Shown here in pieces: positions 17,704 to 26,717 of a stretch of 64,000 nt of DNA. Source of the stretch: JAPPOI01 sp028818055 (GTDB lineage: Bacteria; Pseudomonadota; Alphaproteobacteria; Rhodobacterales; Rhodobacteraceae); NCBI GenBank assembly GCA_965267405.1, contig OZ253954.1:496001-560000 (forward strand), read 5' to 3'. Within the stretch, counting starts at the first letter, position 1, and each line of letters opens with the position of its first letter. Position numbers and translations under genes: made by a program. Under the pieces are notes generated by a model, which had not been told where the DNA came from, did not search any database, and worked only from the letters and a program-made list of their open reading frames with translations.

Positions 17704-18303
17704 TCAGAGTTCTCCGGCAAGGTGTTGGTCAAGTTGATCTATCCTGTCTTGACCCCAAAAGCGACCACCTTTGTCAGTTACAAAGAAAGGTGCGCCAAAA
17801 ACGCCAGCATTGACTGCGTCTTCCAAATTGGCCTCGTAAGCCTCGGCACCGGCCAGTAACCCGCTGTCTGCCAATGACGGGTCGAAGCCCGCGGCCTCAA
17901 GGCACGCCTTGATCACGCCGTCATCCGCAATGTCTTTTTCTTCAGCCCAACACGCACGCGTAATACCAGCGACATAGGCCGCGAGATCGCCGCCGCCGGC
18001 CTTTTGAGCCGCGATCAGTGCATAAGACGAAGGCGCAGGATTTGTCGGCCAATGTGCTGGTTTCGTGTTCACCGGCATGCCCAACACTTTGGCTGTCCGC
18101 TCTATCTCGATCATTCGGTATTCCTGACGCGACACGTGTCTCTGGCCGGGTGGGACACCACCGGTACGGGAAAAGAGACCCATGATGTCCAAGGGCTTGT
18201 AAGTGATCGTCGCACCGTGTTTTGCCGCAACTTCGGCAGGCCGTGACCCGGCGAAGTAGCAATTTGGAGAAATTGTAGCGAGATAGTAGTCGATATGAGC
18301 CAT
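17704..18303 (-). CDS. DsbA-family 2-hydroxychromene-2-carboxylate isomerase-like protein
   Basis: The protein has 199 residues with the thioredoxin/DsbA fold of the HCCA isomerase (kappa GST) family. It opens HIDYYLATISPNCYFAG, where the catalytic Ser of the family would stand in SPNCY, contains ITYKPLDIMGLFSRTGGVPPGQ, and ends GAPFFVTDKGGRFWGQDRIDQL, the cis-Pro region typical of the family. Such enzymes act in aromatic degradation or as glutathione transferases. No aromatic pathway is nearby. I start at MAHIDYY because the longer open frame upstream has no family sequence. Confidence 0.8.
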   Translation of the reverse strand: MAHIDYYLATISPNCYFAGSRPAEVAAKHGATITYKPLDIMGLFSRTGGVPPGQRHVSRQEYRMIEIERTAKVLGMPVNTKPAHWPTNPAPSSYALIAAQKAGGGDLAAYVAGITRACWAEEKDIADDGVIKACLEAAGFDPSLADSGLLAGAEAYEANLEDAVNAGVFGAPFFVTDKGGRFWGQDRIDQLDQHLAGEL

Positions 18304-18416
18304 TTCGTTTCCCGTTTTGGAATTGGGTTGTTCCCGTGAAACTATGCGCGTGCTAAGCGGTGTCAACGTCACGAATCTGTCATCAAAAGACGGGCCAAGA
18401 CCAGGACAGCTGCCAC

Positions 18417-19436
18417 ATGCCAAACATCCAAGAACCGAAGATCATCTCCGGCAATGCCAATATGACACTGGCGCGCGCCGTCACCCGGCGATTGTCAATG
18501 CACCGCGGGGTGAGTGTGGGACTGGTCGATGCGCGGGTTGAACGGTTCAACGACGGCGAAATTTTCGTCGAAGTGTTTGAGAACGTGCGTGGCGAAGACA
18601 TGTTCATTCTTCAATCGACGTCGAACCCTGCGAACGACAACCTGATGGAACTTTTGATTATGTCTGATGCATTACGCCGTTCCTCGGCCCAACGTATCAC
18701 TGCTGTGATCCCCTACTTCGGATATGCCCGCCAGGATCGCCGTACCAAAGCCCGTACACCGATCAGCGCCAAGATGGTGGCGAACATGATGGTGTCGGCC
18801 GGGATCGAACGGGTGCTGACAATGGATCTGCACGCCGCGCAGATCCAAGGCTTCTTCGATATTCCAGTCGACAACCTTTATGCGGCACCGGTTTTTGCGC
18901 TGGATGTCAAACACAAGTTCCGCGGAAAACTGGATGGAGTGACCATAGTTTCACCAGACGTCGGTGGCGTGGCACGTGCACGTGAGTTGGCCCAACGGGT
19001 CGGCTGTGCGTTGGCCATCGTCGACAAGCGCCGGGAAAAGGCCGGTGAAGTCGCCGAGATGACAGTCATCGGTGATGTTACGGATCAAACCTGCATCATC
19101 GTTGACGACATTGTCGATACCGCGGGAACGCTTTGTAAGGCTGCTGAAACGCTGATGGCCGCCGGCGCCAAAGAAGTTCACGCCTATATCACACACGGCG
19201 TTCTCTCCGGCCCCGCTATTGAGCGGGTCACGAAGTCAGTGATGAAAAGTTTGGTGATCACTGACTCGATCGAGCCAACAGAAGCCACGCTTGCTGCGAA
19301 AAATATCCGTATCGTACCAACGGCTCCGATGTTTGCGCAGGCCATCATGAACATTTGGCACGGGACAAGTGTTTCAAGCCTGTTTGACCCGGCAACTTTG
19401 GAGCCAATCTACGACGGTATGTATTCGTCTGGATGA
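18417..19436 (+). CDS. prs: Ribose-phosphate pyrophosphokinase
   Basis: This enzyme makes PRPP from ribose-5-phosphate and ATP for nucleotides, histidine and tryptophan. It is 339 residues, slightly longer than the ~315 of E. coli. Visible features are GNANMTLARAVTRRL, FNDGEIFVEV, the YFGYARQDRRTKARTPISAK ATP/catalytic region and the PRPP-binding loop IIVDDIVDTAGTL. The start at MPNIQEPK is just upstream of the conserved core. It is divergent from the isomerase gene. Confidence 0.95.
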   Translation: MPNIQEPKIISGNANMTLARAVTRRLSMHRGVSVGLVDARVERFNDGEIFVEVFENVRGEDMFILQSTSNPANDNLMELLIMSDALRRSSAQRITAVIPYFGYARQDRRTKARTPISAKMVANMMVSAGIERVLTMDLHAAQIQGFFDIPVDNLYAAPVFALDVKHKFRGKLDGVTIVSPDVGGVARARELAQRVGCALAIVDKRREKAGEVAEMTVIGDVTDQTCIIVDDIVDTAGTLCKAAETLMAAGAKEVHAYITHGVLSGPAIERVTKSVMKSLVITDSIEPTEATLAAKNIRIVPTAPMFAQAIMNIWHGTSVSSLFDPATLEPIYDGMYSSG

Positions 19437-19440
19437 CCTA

Positions 19441-19563
19441 TCAGGAACCGGAGCCGGCCAAAACGGCCAGCATCATTCCTAAAACGGCAACCAAAGCCAG
19501 AACATAGTCGCCCGGCACAGCGTCCGCATCTCCGCGCAAAAACGCGATCAATCGTCGTGGCAT
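19441..19563 (-). CDS. Small single-span membrane protein
   Basis: The short frame encodes about 40 residues: a basic N-terminus (MPRRLIAFLRGDADAVPGD) followed by one hydrophobic helix (YVLALVAVLGMMLAVLAG). A G-rich stretch seven bases before the ATG could serve as ribosome binding site. An in-frame ATG eight codons earlier is also possible. It lies four bases from the convergent end of prs. Coding status is inferred from the charge-then-helix pattern only. Confidence 0.45.
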   Translation of the reverse strand: MPRRLIAFLRGDADAVPGDYVLALVAVLGMMLAVLAGSGS

Positions 19564-19656
19564 GGATTGGCCCCCCAGCGTTTCCATCACAGATGTTTTA
19601 GTGTTCACGCACAGGATCATCCAGCAATAGGCTGGAAACACTGCGTTTTCACTTGG

Positions 19657-20079
19657 TCAGCGCTTGGGTGGGATCGAATACGTCAATGTAGCACGTGCAA
19701 CGACGCCATCTTGGCCCTCGGAAGTTATTTTGACATCACCAACGGCCAAGGATCGGCCCATTTTCAATAGTTCGACATCGGCGATCAGGTCTTTTCCCGC
19801 TGCGGGCTTTCGCATGAAATCGATGGATGAACTGGTGGTAACAGCCAGTACTTCTGGCCCAATCATCGCCAAAACCGCGTAGTACATAGCACAATCGGCC
19901 AGTCCGAATAGCGTAGGGCCTGAAACGGAACCTCCGGGACGCAAGTTATCCTCGGTCGGAACCATTCGCAGTTTGGCGGTCATGGAACCCAATTCCTCCA
20001 ACCTGTAGCTGCGAGCTGCATGTGGAAACACCTCAACCATCAGGTCTTCAACTTCGGCAATCGTCATAATGGGCTGCAT
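19657..20079 (-). CDS. PaaI-family thioesterase
   Basis: This 140-residue hotdog-fold protein has RPGGSVSGPTLFGLADCAMYYAVLAMIG, which aligns with the PaaI thioesterase helix and active-site region, followed by TTSSSIDFMRKPAAGKDLIADVELLKMGRSLAVGDVKI. It should hydrolyse acyl-CoA esters, but the chain is unknown. It stands alone, divergent from the DUF1801 gene. Confidence 0.83.
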   Translation of the reverse strand: MQPIMTIAEVEDLMVEVFPHAARSYRLEELGSMTAKLRMVPTEDNLRPGGSVSGPTLFGLADCAMYYAVLAMIGPEVLAVTTSSSIDFMRKPAAGKDLIADVELLKMGRSLAVGDVKITSEGQDGVVARATLTYSIPPKR

Positions 20080-20132
20080 CAGGGCTCCTTTTTGCGGTAT
20101 CCTTGGACGTGATCACGGCAAAGAGCAATCCC

Positions 20133-20522
20133 ATGTCCGACCCGCTCGACATTTATGACGATCCTGCGAAGCGCGCCGAGGCTGAAGCGCTGGATCGGGT
20201 TTTCAGAGACGTCACCGGCTGGAAGCCGAAACTCTGGCGCAATCTCATCGGATACGGGGAATACCATTACAAATATCCCTCGGGGCACGAGGGCGATTTC
20301 CTTGCAACAGGGTTCAACGTGCGCGCGCGCGACGTGTCACTGCACATTTTGCCGGGTTACAATGACTTTCCGGACATTGCCGATCGGCTTGGCAAGCACA
20401 AACGAGGCAAGAGCTGCTGGTACATCAAATCGCTTGAAGCGGTCGACGAAACAGCGCTTCGCGACCTGATCAAAGCCGGTTTGACGGATTTGGCTGACTT
20501 CGCCGAGATCAAGCCGACCTAG
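20133..20522 (+). CDS. DUF1801 domain protein
   Basis: The protein has 129 residues. The layout RNLIGYGEYHYKYPSGHEGDFLATGFNVRARDVSLHI, then YNDFPDIADRLGKHKRGKSCWYIKSLEAVD, matches the YdhG-like DUF1801 fold, which is thought to bind small ligands; no enzyme activity is established. The ATG at MSDPLDIYDDP was chosen because preceding in-frame residues are not conserved-looking. It overlaps the end of the M32 peptidase gene by four bases in convergent orientation. Confidence 0.75.
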   Translation: MSDPLDIYDDPAKRAEAEALDRVFRDVTGWKPKLWRNLIGYGEYHYKYPSGHEGDFLATGFNVRARDVSLHILPGYNDFPDIADRLGKHKRGKSCWYIKSLEAVDETALRDLIKAGLTDLADFAEIKPT

Positions 20523-21991
20523 ACGCCGTAGATGTCGCCAAATTTGGTATCGAGATAATCAGCCAACGGGCCGACACTTGGCGCTTTACCTGTGGCCTGC
20601 TCGATCAGTTCCTTCGCTGGAATTGATTTTCCGAACTTCTGCACGTTTTCACGCAACCACCCCGTTGCCGCCGATGTGTCGCCTTCTAAGAGCGATGCAT
20701 CCAGATCGGGAACATCTTTCCGCAGAGCAGCGTGCAGACACCCCGCGTAAACGTTTCCAAGCGAATAGGTCGGGAAGTAGCCAAAAAGCCCTTCTGACCA
20801 GTGCACGTCCTGAAGACAGCCGTTCGCAGGTTGATCTACGGCCACGCCAAAGTCGGCTTCGAACCGAGCATCCCACACCTCAGGAAGGTCCGAGACGGAC
20901 AGGCGCCCGGAAACAAGCTCCCGTTCAAGGTCAAACCGAAGAGCGACGTGAAGGTTGTAGTGAACCTCATCGGCTTCTGTTCGAATGTAGCCCGGCGCGC
21001 ACCGGTTCACCGCAGCATAGAAATCATCTTCGTTATCGATGCCGAAATCACCGAACTCTTCACGCATAAGTCCAAACAAATGGCCGGTGAAGGCGCGGCT
21101 GCGTCCAAGCTGGTTTTCGTAAATGCGACTTTGGCTTTCATGCACGCCCATCGACACGCCGCTGCCAAGCGCGGTCAGATAGAGGTCTGGAGACACGGCC
21201 TGTTCGTAACAGGCATGCCCTACTTCGTGGATGGTTGAATAAAAGCAATCTGACGGATTCTTCGCGTCCGTTCGGGTGGTGATACGCACATCGCGACCCG
21301 AACCGCTGGAAAACGGATGGACAGCTTTGTCGATGCGGCCAACTTCAAAATCATAGCCAAACGTCTTTGCCAATTTGGCAGAGATCCGCATTTGCGCATC
21401 GATATCAAAGTCACCCTTAAGTTCAGGAACAACCCGATCCGAGCCCTGAACGCGTTCACGCAGCGCAACCAATCGTGGGCGCAGTTCGGCGAACATTTGG
21501 TCCAGCTCCGCCCCGCTTGCACCCGGTTCATAGTCTTGAAGCAATGCGTCATAGGGATCGCCGCCGTCCGCAAGCGCTTCGCCCTTTTCAACCGAAAGAC
21601 CAAGAACCTTCTCCAGATGCGGCGCGAAGGCTTCAAAATCGTTACTCTTGCGCGCCTCAATCCAGGCGCGATGGGCCAACGCCGTCGTGCGCGTCAATTC
21701 CGCTGAAAGCTTCGCCGGAATCCGTTTCTGACGGTCAAATTCAAAGCGAATTTCGTCCAGTTGCCGTTGCCCGGTGGCATCTGGCGCTTCGGCGTTGTCC
21801 AGCCACTCACCGATCCGTGGGTCGGTTCGCCGCCCGTGAAGCACACCGTCTAGCGCTTCCATTTCGTCGGCGCGTTGGTTTGCGGAACCCTTGGGCATCA
21901 TGGTTTCCATGTCCCAACCCAAACGCCCCATGATTTGACCAAGCGCTTCTGTTTCACGTTGAAACGCCATCAACTCATCAAATGCCGACAT
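20519..21991 (-). CDS. M32-family metallocarboxypeptidase
   Basis: This 490-residue Taq/Pfu-type carboxypeptidase removes C-terminal residues from peptides, using zinc. The HEVGH zinc motif is at residues 255-259 (STIHEVGHACYEQ), and the further Glu ligand sits in GVHESQSRIYEN. It opens AFDELMAFQRETEALGQI as family members do. The ATG was chosen at the conserved N-terminus; the frame stays open upstream into ctaA. It follows ctaA with a five-base gap. Confidence 0.9.
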   Translation of the reverse strand: MSAFDELMAFQRETEALGQIMGRLGWDMETMMPKGSANQRADEMEALDGVLHGRRTDPRIGEWLDNAEAPDATGQRQLDEIRFEFDRQKRIPAKLSAELTRTTALAHRAWIEARKSNDFEAFAPHLEKVLGLSVEKGEALADGGDPYDALLQDYEPGASGAELDQMFAELRPRLVALRERVQGSDRVVPELKGDFDIDAQMRISAKLAKTFGYDFEVGRIDKAVHPFSSGSGRDVRITTRTDAKNPSDCFYSTIHEVGHACYEQAVSPDLYLTALGSGVSMGVHESQSRIYENQLGRSRAFTGHLFGLMREEFGDFGIDNEDDFYAAVNRCAPGYIRTEADEVHYNLHVALRFDLERELVSGRLSVSDLPEVWDARFEADFGVAVDQPANGCLQDVHWSEGLFGYFPTYSLGNVYAGCLHAALRKDVPDLDASLLEGDTSAATGWLRENVQKFGKSIPAKELIEQATGKAPSVGPLADYLDTKFGDIYGV

Positions 21992-21996
21992 GCCAA

Positions 21997-23136
21997 TTAC
22001 CCTCGTACTGATTGTGCCAACGGATACTGCGCCAGGAAACGGGCCCGCAGGATCAAGGTGAACAGAACAACCGCGCCAAATTGGTGCAGGATCGCGATGG
22101 TCCAAGGAGCCGAATAAAGAACCGTCATGATCCCAATCAGCATCTGAAGCACCATCATCGCCATCACGGCATTGAATGCGAAACGGGTCTGGCTATTGCC
22201 CGAATTGCGCGACCGCATCCACACAACAACACCGAAGGCAAACAACAGGTATCCAGCTATGCGGTGAATGAATTGAACCAGCCCCGCATTTTCAAAGAAA
22301 TTGCGCCACGCAGGTTCCAGATCGAAGGCTGTTGGCGGGAAAAACTGCCCGCCCATAAGCGGCCATTCGTTGTAGCTACGACCAGCATCTATGCCCGCGA
22401 CCAATGCCCCGATCAAAATTTGCAGAAAAGCAAAGTGCATAAGCCCGGTGCCCATGCTGAATAGCTTGGCTTCGCGTCCACGACGCGCCTGCAAGAGATC
22501 TGCTTCGCTGCGACCGAGTTTCAGAACGAACCACGCGATCAGCCCTAGGATGATAAATGCGAGCCCAAGATGCGTTGCAAGCCTGTACGACGCGACATCC
22601 AGCATTGTGCCGGTTAGGCCAGACGACACCATCCACCAGCCGATTGCGCCCTGCAGGCCGCCCAAGGCACCCAACAGAAGCAAGCGTCCGGTCCAACCAG
22701 TTGGTATCCGCTTGGTGGCAAGGAAAAATAGAAAACCCGCTGCCCACACCAAACCTATCACGCGACCTAACTGACGATGTCCCCATTCCCACCAATAGAT
22801 GACTTTGAACTCGGCAAGGCTCATGCCTTCGTTTTGAAGCTGATACTCGGGGATTTGTTTGTATTTTTCGAATTCCACATCCCAAGCTTCCGCGGACATC
22901 GGTGGCAGGGCTCCTGTGACTGGTCTCCACTCAGTGATCGACAACCCGCTGTCGGTCAGACGGGTTAATCCACCTACCGCAATCATCACAACCACGAGGG
23001 CAAACAAGACCATCAACCAAACGCGGACTGCGCCGCGTGCGCCTTTGGCCGCGCTGTCGATCAGGCCACCTTTCGGTGTCTGTGCCGGCTTCGCTTCAGC
23101 GCTCACTTCTTCGAAGATGCTGCGTTTATCGGCCAT
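21997..23136 (-). CDS. ctaA: Heme A synthase
   Basis: This integral membrane enzyme oxidises heme O to heme A for cytochrome c oxidase. Its 379 residues contain eight hydrophobic segments in two repeated four-helix halves. Heme-ligand histidines appear in WEWGHRQLGRVIG, RLATHLGLAF, VQFIHRIAGYL and IAILHQFGAVV; the SGLSITEWRPVTGALPP loop is characteristic of alphaproteobacterial CtaA. GAGGAG six bases before the ATG supports the start. It is the second of three minus-strand genes after trmJ. Confidence 0.93.
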   Translation of the reverse strand: MADKRSIFEEVSAEAKPAQTPKGGLIDSAAKGARGAVRVWLMVLFALVVVMIAVGGLTRLTDSGLSITEWRPVTGALPPMSAEAWDVEFEKYKQIPEYQLQNEGMSLAEFKVIYWWEWGHRQLGRVIGLVWAAGFLFFLATKRIPTGWTGRLLLLGALGGLQGAIGWWMVSSGLTGTMLDVASYRLATHLGLAFIILGLIAWFVLKLGRSEADLLQARRGREAKLFSMGTGLMHFAFLQILIGALVAGIDAGRSYNEWPLMGGQFFPPTAFDLEPAWRNFFENAGLVQFIHRIAGYLLFAFGVVVWMRSRNSGNSQTRFAFNAVMAMMVLQMLIGIMTVLYSAPWTIAILHQFGAVVLFTLILRARFLAQYPLAQSVRG

Positions 23137-23189
23137 TCTGCTCTCCTCGTCTCGAGCGAAATGTAGGGGCGCGATCAGCACCCGTCCAG

Positions 23190-23924
23190 TCAGTCACCAC
23201 GTTCTTTCCAGCGGACCATCTGACGCAGGACACCATGAAAAAGCTGAACGTCAGCGCGTGTCATCGGCATGCGGCTCCACAAGTTACGCATTGTCCGCTT
23301 CATGCCGTCGGCTTTCGCCTCGGGATAATAGAAATCAGCAGCATCCAGCCGTTCTTCATAATGCTGGGCGAGCTTGTCGACCTCAATCTGAGACGCCATT
23401 TCCGTGCCTGCGAGCTCTAGTTCTTCACCAATGATCTCGGTCGTGGCACGCCGCCATTCATACCCTGTCAAAAGCACGCATTGAGCAAGGTTCAAGGACG
23501 GGAATTCTGGGTTCACCGGTACGGTGACTATTGCATTGGCGACCGCGATATCATCATTTTCCAGCCCTGCCCGTTCGGGACCAAACAACACCGCGACCTT
23601 TTCACCCGTTTGGATGCGACGCGCGGCATCAGCCATTGCCGCTTCAGGTGAAAACACAGGTTTGGTCAAATCCCTTTGGCGGGCCGTAGTGGCATAGACA
23701 TAAGTGCGATCACCAACCGCATCGGCGAGTGTTGCGCTCAACTGGGCTTCATCCAAAAGGCGCCCCGCTCCACTTGCCATGGCAACTGCCCGTTCATTCG
23801 GCCATCCGTCTCGTGGTGCAACGACCCGCATCTGGTCCAGACCAAAGTTCCACATCGCGCGCGCGGCGGCGCCGATATTTTCTCCCATTTGCGGGCGAAC
23901 AAGGACAAAGGCGGGTTGAGTCAT
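23190..23924 (-). CDS. trmJ: tRNA/rRNA 2'-O-methyltransferase of the TrmJ type
   Basis: This SPOUT-superfamily methyltransferase has 244 residues. Seen are PAFVLVRPQMGENIGAAARA at the N-terminus, VAVLFGPERAGLENDD and VNPEFPSLNLAQCVLL, the knot-forming SAM-binding motifs of the SpoU/TrmH class. The C-terminal extension after the knot is as in TrmJ, which methylates position 32 of tRNAs. LasT-like paralogues are the alternative. It is divergent from the TfoX-like gene with 66 bases between. Confidence 0.87.
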   Translation of the reverse strand: MTQPAFVLVRPQMGENIGAAARAMWNFGLDQMRVVAPRDGWPNERAVAMASGAGRLLDEAQLSATLADAVGDRTYVYATTARQRDLTKPVFSPEAAMADAARRIQTGEKVAVLFGPERAGLENDDIAVANAIVTVPVNPEFPSLNLAQCVLLTGYEWRRATTEIIGEELELAGTEMASQIEVDKLAQHYEERLDAADFYYPEAKADGMKRTMRNLWSRMPMTRADVQLFHGVLRQMVRWKERGD

Positions 23925-23990
23925 GTACTATGGTCCTGAAGCGTGCGCGCCTCTTACGTTTGGTGGGCGCCAAGTACAAGGGAGCGAAGC

Positions 23991-24320
23991 ATGGCGTACG
24001 ATGAAGGGCTGGCAGAAATTCTGCGGAGCGATCTGGCCGATGAGAACGGCATCTCCGAAAAGAAAATGTTCGGTGGTCTCTGCTTTCTTTTGCACGGAAA
24101 CATGGTCTGCGGAGTGCATCAAGGCGGCGGCATGATGCGCGTTGGGAAAGAACGGGAAGGTGTCGCGCTTGAAATCGACGGCGTGGACCCGCTTTCTTTC
24201 ACTGGGCGACCCATGGGTGGCATGGTGGATGTCAGCGAAGACCTGCTGTCAGATGACTGCCGGCGCGAACAGGTTCTGTCGATGGCACTGGAAAACGCAC
24301 GAAGCCTTTCCCCGAAGTGA
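23991..24320 (+). CDS. TfoX N-terminal domain protein
   Basis: The protein has 109 residues. EKKMFGGLCFLLHGNMVCGVH and the following MMRVGKE are typical of the TfoX N-terminal domain. The C-terminal TfoX domain of the competence regulator is absent, and such short proteins are of unknown role. The ATG at MAYDEG has GGAG six bases upstream. thiE-like follows 45 bases later on the same strand. Confidence 0.8.
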   Translation: MAYDEGLAEILRSDLADENGISEKKMFGGLCFLLHGNMVCGVHQGGGMMRVGKEREGVALEIDGVDPLSFTGRPMGGMVDVSEDLLSDDCRREQVLSMALENARSLSPK

Positions 24321-24365
24321 TCAAGCAGGTATAGGCGTCGGAAGACATTGAATTCGGAGCCTAAA

Positions 24366-24986
24366 ATGGCCGAGCCCGAGCGCCCGCAGATCTATCTTGT
24401 GTCTCCGCCCGAGATCGAGCTTTCCACGTTCCCGGACATTTTGGCCGAGGTTTTGGACGAGTATGAAATCGCCTGCCTGCGCTTGGCTTTAGCCAGCCAC
24501 GACGAAGACACCCTGTCTCGAGCTGGGGATACATTGCGCGAAGTCGCGCATGCTCGCGATGTCGCCATTGTCATCGACACCCACGTGGCACTGGCAGAGC
24601 GGCTTGGTTTGGACGGCGTGCATCTCAATGACGGCTCTCGTTCGGTCCGCGCCGCACGCAAGGCGCTCGGTAGCGATGCAATTGTCGGTTCTTATTGTGC
24701 GCAATCCCGCCATGACGGCATGACCGCCGCTGAAAGTGGCGCCGATTATGTTGCTTTCGGTCCTATCGGGGAAACCGCCCTTGGCGATGGGTCACACGCT
24801 GAGCTTGAGCTTTTTGAGTGGTGGTCGCAAATGATAGAGGTGCCAGTGGTCGCTGAGGGAGCGTTAACGCCCGAAGCCATCTCGCGTGTAGCGCCGTTCA
24901 CTGACTTCTTTGGCATCGGCGAAGAGATTTGGCGTACGGACGACCCGATGTTCGCGCTTAGCAGCCTGATTTCTGCGATGGATTAA
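24366..24986 (+). CDS. Thiamine-phosphate synthase-like protein
   Basis: This 206-residue TIM-barrel protein has the ThiE pattern: an active-site strand AIVIDTHVALAERLGLDGVHL, a phosphate-binding GSYCAQSRHDGMTAAESGADYVAFGPI and a C-terminal GEEIWR. ThiE joins HMP-PP and THZ-P into thiamine phosphate. The family's GQ-D motif (usually VHLGQED) reads VHLNDGS here, and no thiamine genes are near, so a TenI-like or diverged enzyme is possible. The ATG is chosen for GGAG six bases ahead. Confidence 0.72.
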   Translation: MAEPERPQIYLVSPPEIELSTFPDILAEVLDEYEIACLRLALASHDEDTLSRAGDTLREVAHARDVAIVIDTHVALAERLGLDGVHLNDGSRSVRAARKALGSDAIVGSYCAQSRHDGMTAAESGADYVAFGPIGETALGDGSHAELELFEWWSQMIEVPVVAEGALTPEAISRVAPFTDFFGIGEEIWRTDDPMFALSSLISAMD

Positions 24987-24990
24987 CCGC

Positions 24991-25833
24991 TCAGTCGCGG
25001 ATCTGACCTTGCGGGTGTCCGTCACGCACCGCGGCTTCGGCAACTTGAGCAAGAACCTTGCGATCGGAAAAATCACTCACTTTCAGCGGGTTGTGCCAAA
25101 TCACATGAACACCACCCTGGTGCGGAGCCCCTAGAGTTTTCAACAAGTGCTTGCCAAAACTCATGTCGCCCCACCAGCCATAGAATTTGTCGTCACCGCC
25201 AGCTGGGGCCGTGTAAGTCACTGTCACCGGCTGCACCCACACCTTGTCGCGCAACTCGGCGGCGTAGAATGCTGCGAATAGCGTAGGCTTAAATGGCAGC
25301 ACCCGGCGTCCATCGGTGGACGTGCCTTCGGGGAAGAACAGCAATTTGTGGCCCAATCCCAGGCGTTCTTCAAAAACCGCCTTCTGCGATGCCGCTTCCC
25401 GAGCATCCCGCCGAATGAAGACCGTGCCAGTTGCGCGCGCAAGCCAACCAATTCCCGGCCAACTTGCGACCTCAGACTTGGCAACGAAGTAAACACGTTT
25501 GGTTGCATTCAATGCGAAGATGTCCAGCCACGACGAATGGTTTGCAACAACCGCGCCTGGCGTCGCCATCGGTGAACCTGTCGCCTGAAATTTGAGGCCA
25601 AGCAACCAAAGCGCATTTCGGCACACGAACAGGGTGATCGCTGGAGTCCAGGGACGGTCTGCACCGTAAAGCGGGCGTTCAACAAGCCGAACAAGCAAGG
25701 CGATCAAAAGGCAGCCAAAGGTCAGACCGCCAACGATCAGCCCGCGCCATATGACTCTGATCCAGTCCACAATGCCGAACCCAAGCGGCGTATCGTCTCC
25801 GCCGTCACCCATCCACGTCGGGGTTTTGTTCAT
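24991..25833 (-). CDS. olsA: 1-acyl-glycerol-phosphate / lyso-ornithine lipid acyltransferase
   Basis: This 280-residue PlsC-type membrane acyltransferase has an N-terminal membrane helix (LIVGGLTFGCLLIALLVRLV), the NHSSWLDIF catalytic H(x4)D box and FFPEGTSTDGRRVLPFK for the phosphate/acyl acceptor. It should add a second fatty acyl chain to lyso-ornithine lipid, inferred from its position: the gene overlaps the stop of the OlsB-like gene by four bases. In isolation it could equally be a phosphatidate-forming PlsC. The start is MNKTPTW. Confidence 0.82.
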   Translation of the reverse strand: MNKTPTWMGDGGDDTPLGFGIVDWIRVIWRGLIVGGLTFGCLLIALLVRLVERPLYGADRPWTPAITLFVCRNALWLLGLKFQATGSPMATPGAVVANHSSWLDIFALNATKRVYFVAKSEVASWPGIGWLARATGTVFIRRDAREAASQKAVFEERLGLGHKLLFFPEGTSTDGRRVLPFKPTLFAAFYAAELRDKVWVQPVTVTYTAPAGGDDKFYGWWGDMSFGKHLLKTLGAPHQGGVHVIWHNPLKVSDFSDRKVLAQVAEAAVRDGHPQGQIRD

Positions 25834-26618
25834 GACATCCGACCTGCAAATCGCGCGAGACTTTGCGTATTGGCCTTCGCACTTTCCAGGATCAAACAAA
25901 CATCGGTCGTGTTGAATGCATGATCGACAAATGCGCTGTCTCCAACCCGTCCGCCAAGCCTCAGATAGCCTTTCAACAACGCAGGAACCGCCTTCATGGC
26001 CGCGGTTCGGTCGAACTTTCCATCCACGACCAGATCCATGGAATGTTTGGTCGGTCCCTTCGCCGTCACACGCAGCAGATCCGACACCAAATATTCGCGG
26101 TGCAATAGCGAAAGGGATGCTGCATGCTTCGCAACATCGGTTCCATGAAATGACGCAACGCCAAATAAAACGTCGATTTCGTGCTCTTCGACATATGTCG
26201 CGAGTGCCTGCCACAAAAGGAAAAGTCCGGCACCGCCGCGATACTTCGCATCAATGCAAGAACGACCCAATTCGAGCAGTTTCATGCCAGACGCCTTCAG
26301 TTTCGAAAGATCGAATTCGTCGTCGCAATAGAAGCCACCTGCTTTTTCGGCCCCCGCTTCATCAAGCAGCCGATAAACGCCAACGACGTGATTTTCCGTC
26401 GATGGATCCACTCTTTTATCAATAAGAACAATGTTTTGTGCGAACTTGTCAAAGTGATCCTGTTCGATGCGATGGACATGATCCATGCTATCGCTTTGCG
26501 CCCCAAGCTCTTCCACGAATACGCGATACCGCAATTTTGCAGCGCTCAGGATGTCCTGATTGCTCACGGCTAAGCGTGTTTCTAGGTGGTTGGCTTCGAC
26601 GTCCATAGTCCGGCTCAT
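25830..26618 (-). CDS. olsB: L-ornithine N-acyltransferase (OlsB), GNAT-like
   Basis: The protein is about 262 residues and belongs to the OlsB/hemolysin-like GNAT group that acylates ornithine from acyl-ACP. Seen are AAKLRYRVFVEELGAQ, LLELGRSCIDAKYRGGAGLFLLWQAL and FGVASFHGTD, all characteristic of that family. Together with OlsA it makes phosphorus-free ornithine membrane lipids, common in marine Rhodobacterales. The start is uncertain: the best is the ATG of MSRTMDVEAN, with an AGAAGG somewhat far upstream; another ATG 18 codons earlier has no ribosome site. Confidence 0.85.
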   Translation of the reverse strand: MSRTMDVEANHLETRLAVSNQDILSAAKLRYRVFVEELGAQSDSMDHVHRIEQDHFDKFAQNIVLIDKRVDPSTENHVVGVYRLLDEAGAEKAGGFYCDDEFDLSKLKASGMKLLELGRSCIDAKYRGGAGLFLLWQALATYVEEHEIDVLFGVASFHGTDVAKHAASLSLLHREYLVSDLLRVTAKGPTKHSMDLVVDGKFDRTAAMKAVPALLKGYLRLGGRVGDSAFVDHAFNTTDVCLILESAKANTQSLARFAGRMS

Positions 26619-26717
26619 TTCCGCGGCATTGCCTTCTAGCAGTTGCCCGGAGAAATGCAACGAGACCCGCATAGAGGTCGCGAACGTATTGAATACCCGC
26701 TAAAGTTGTGTTTAAGC

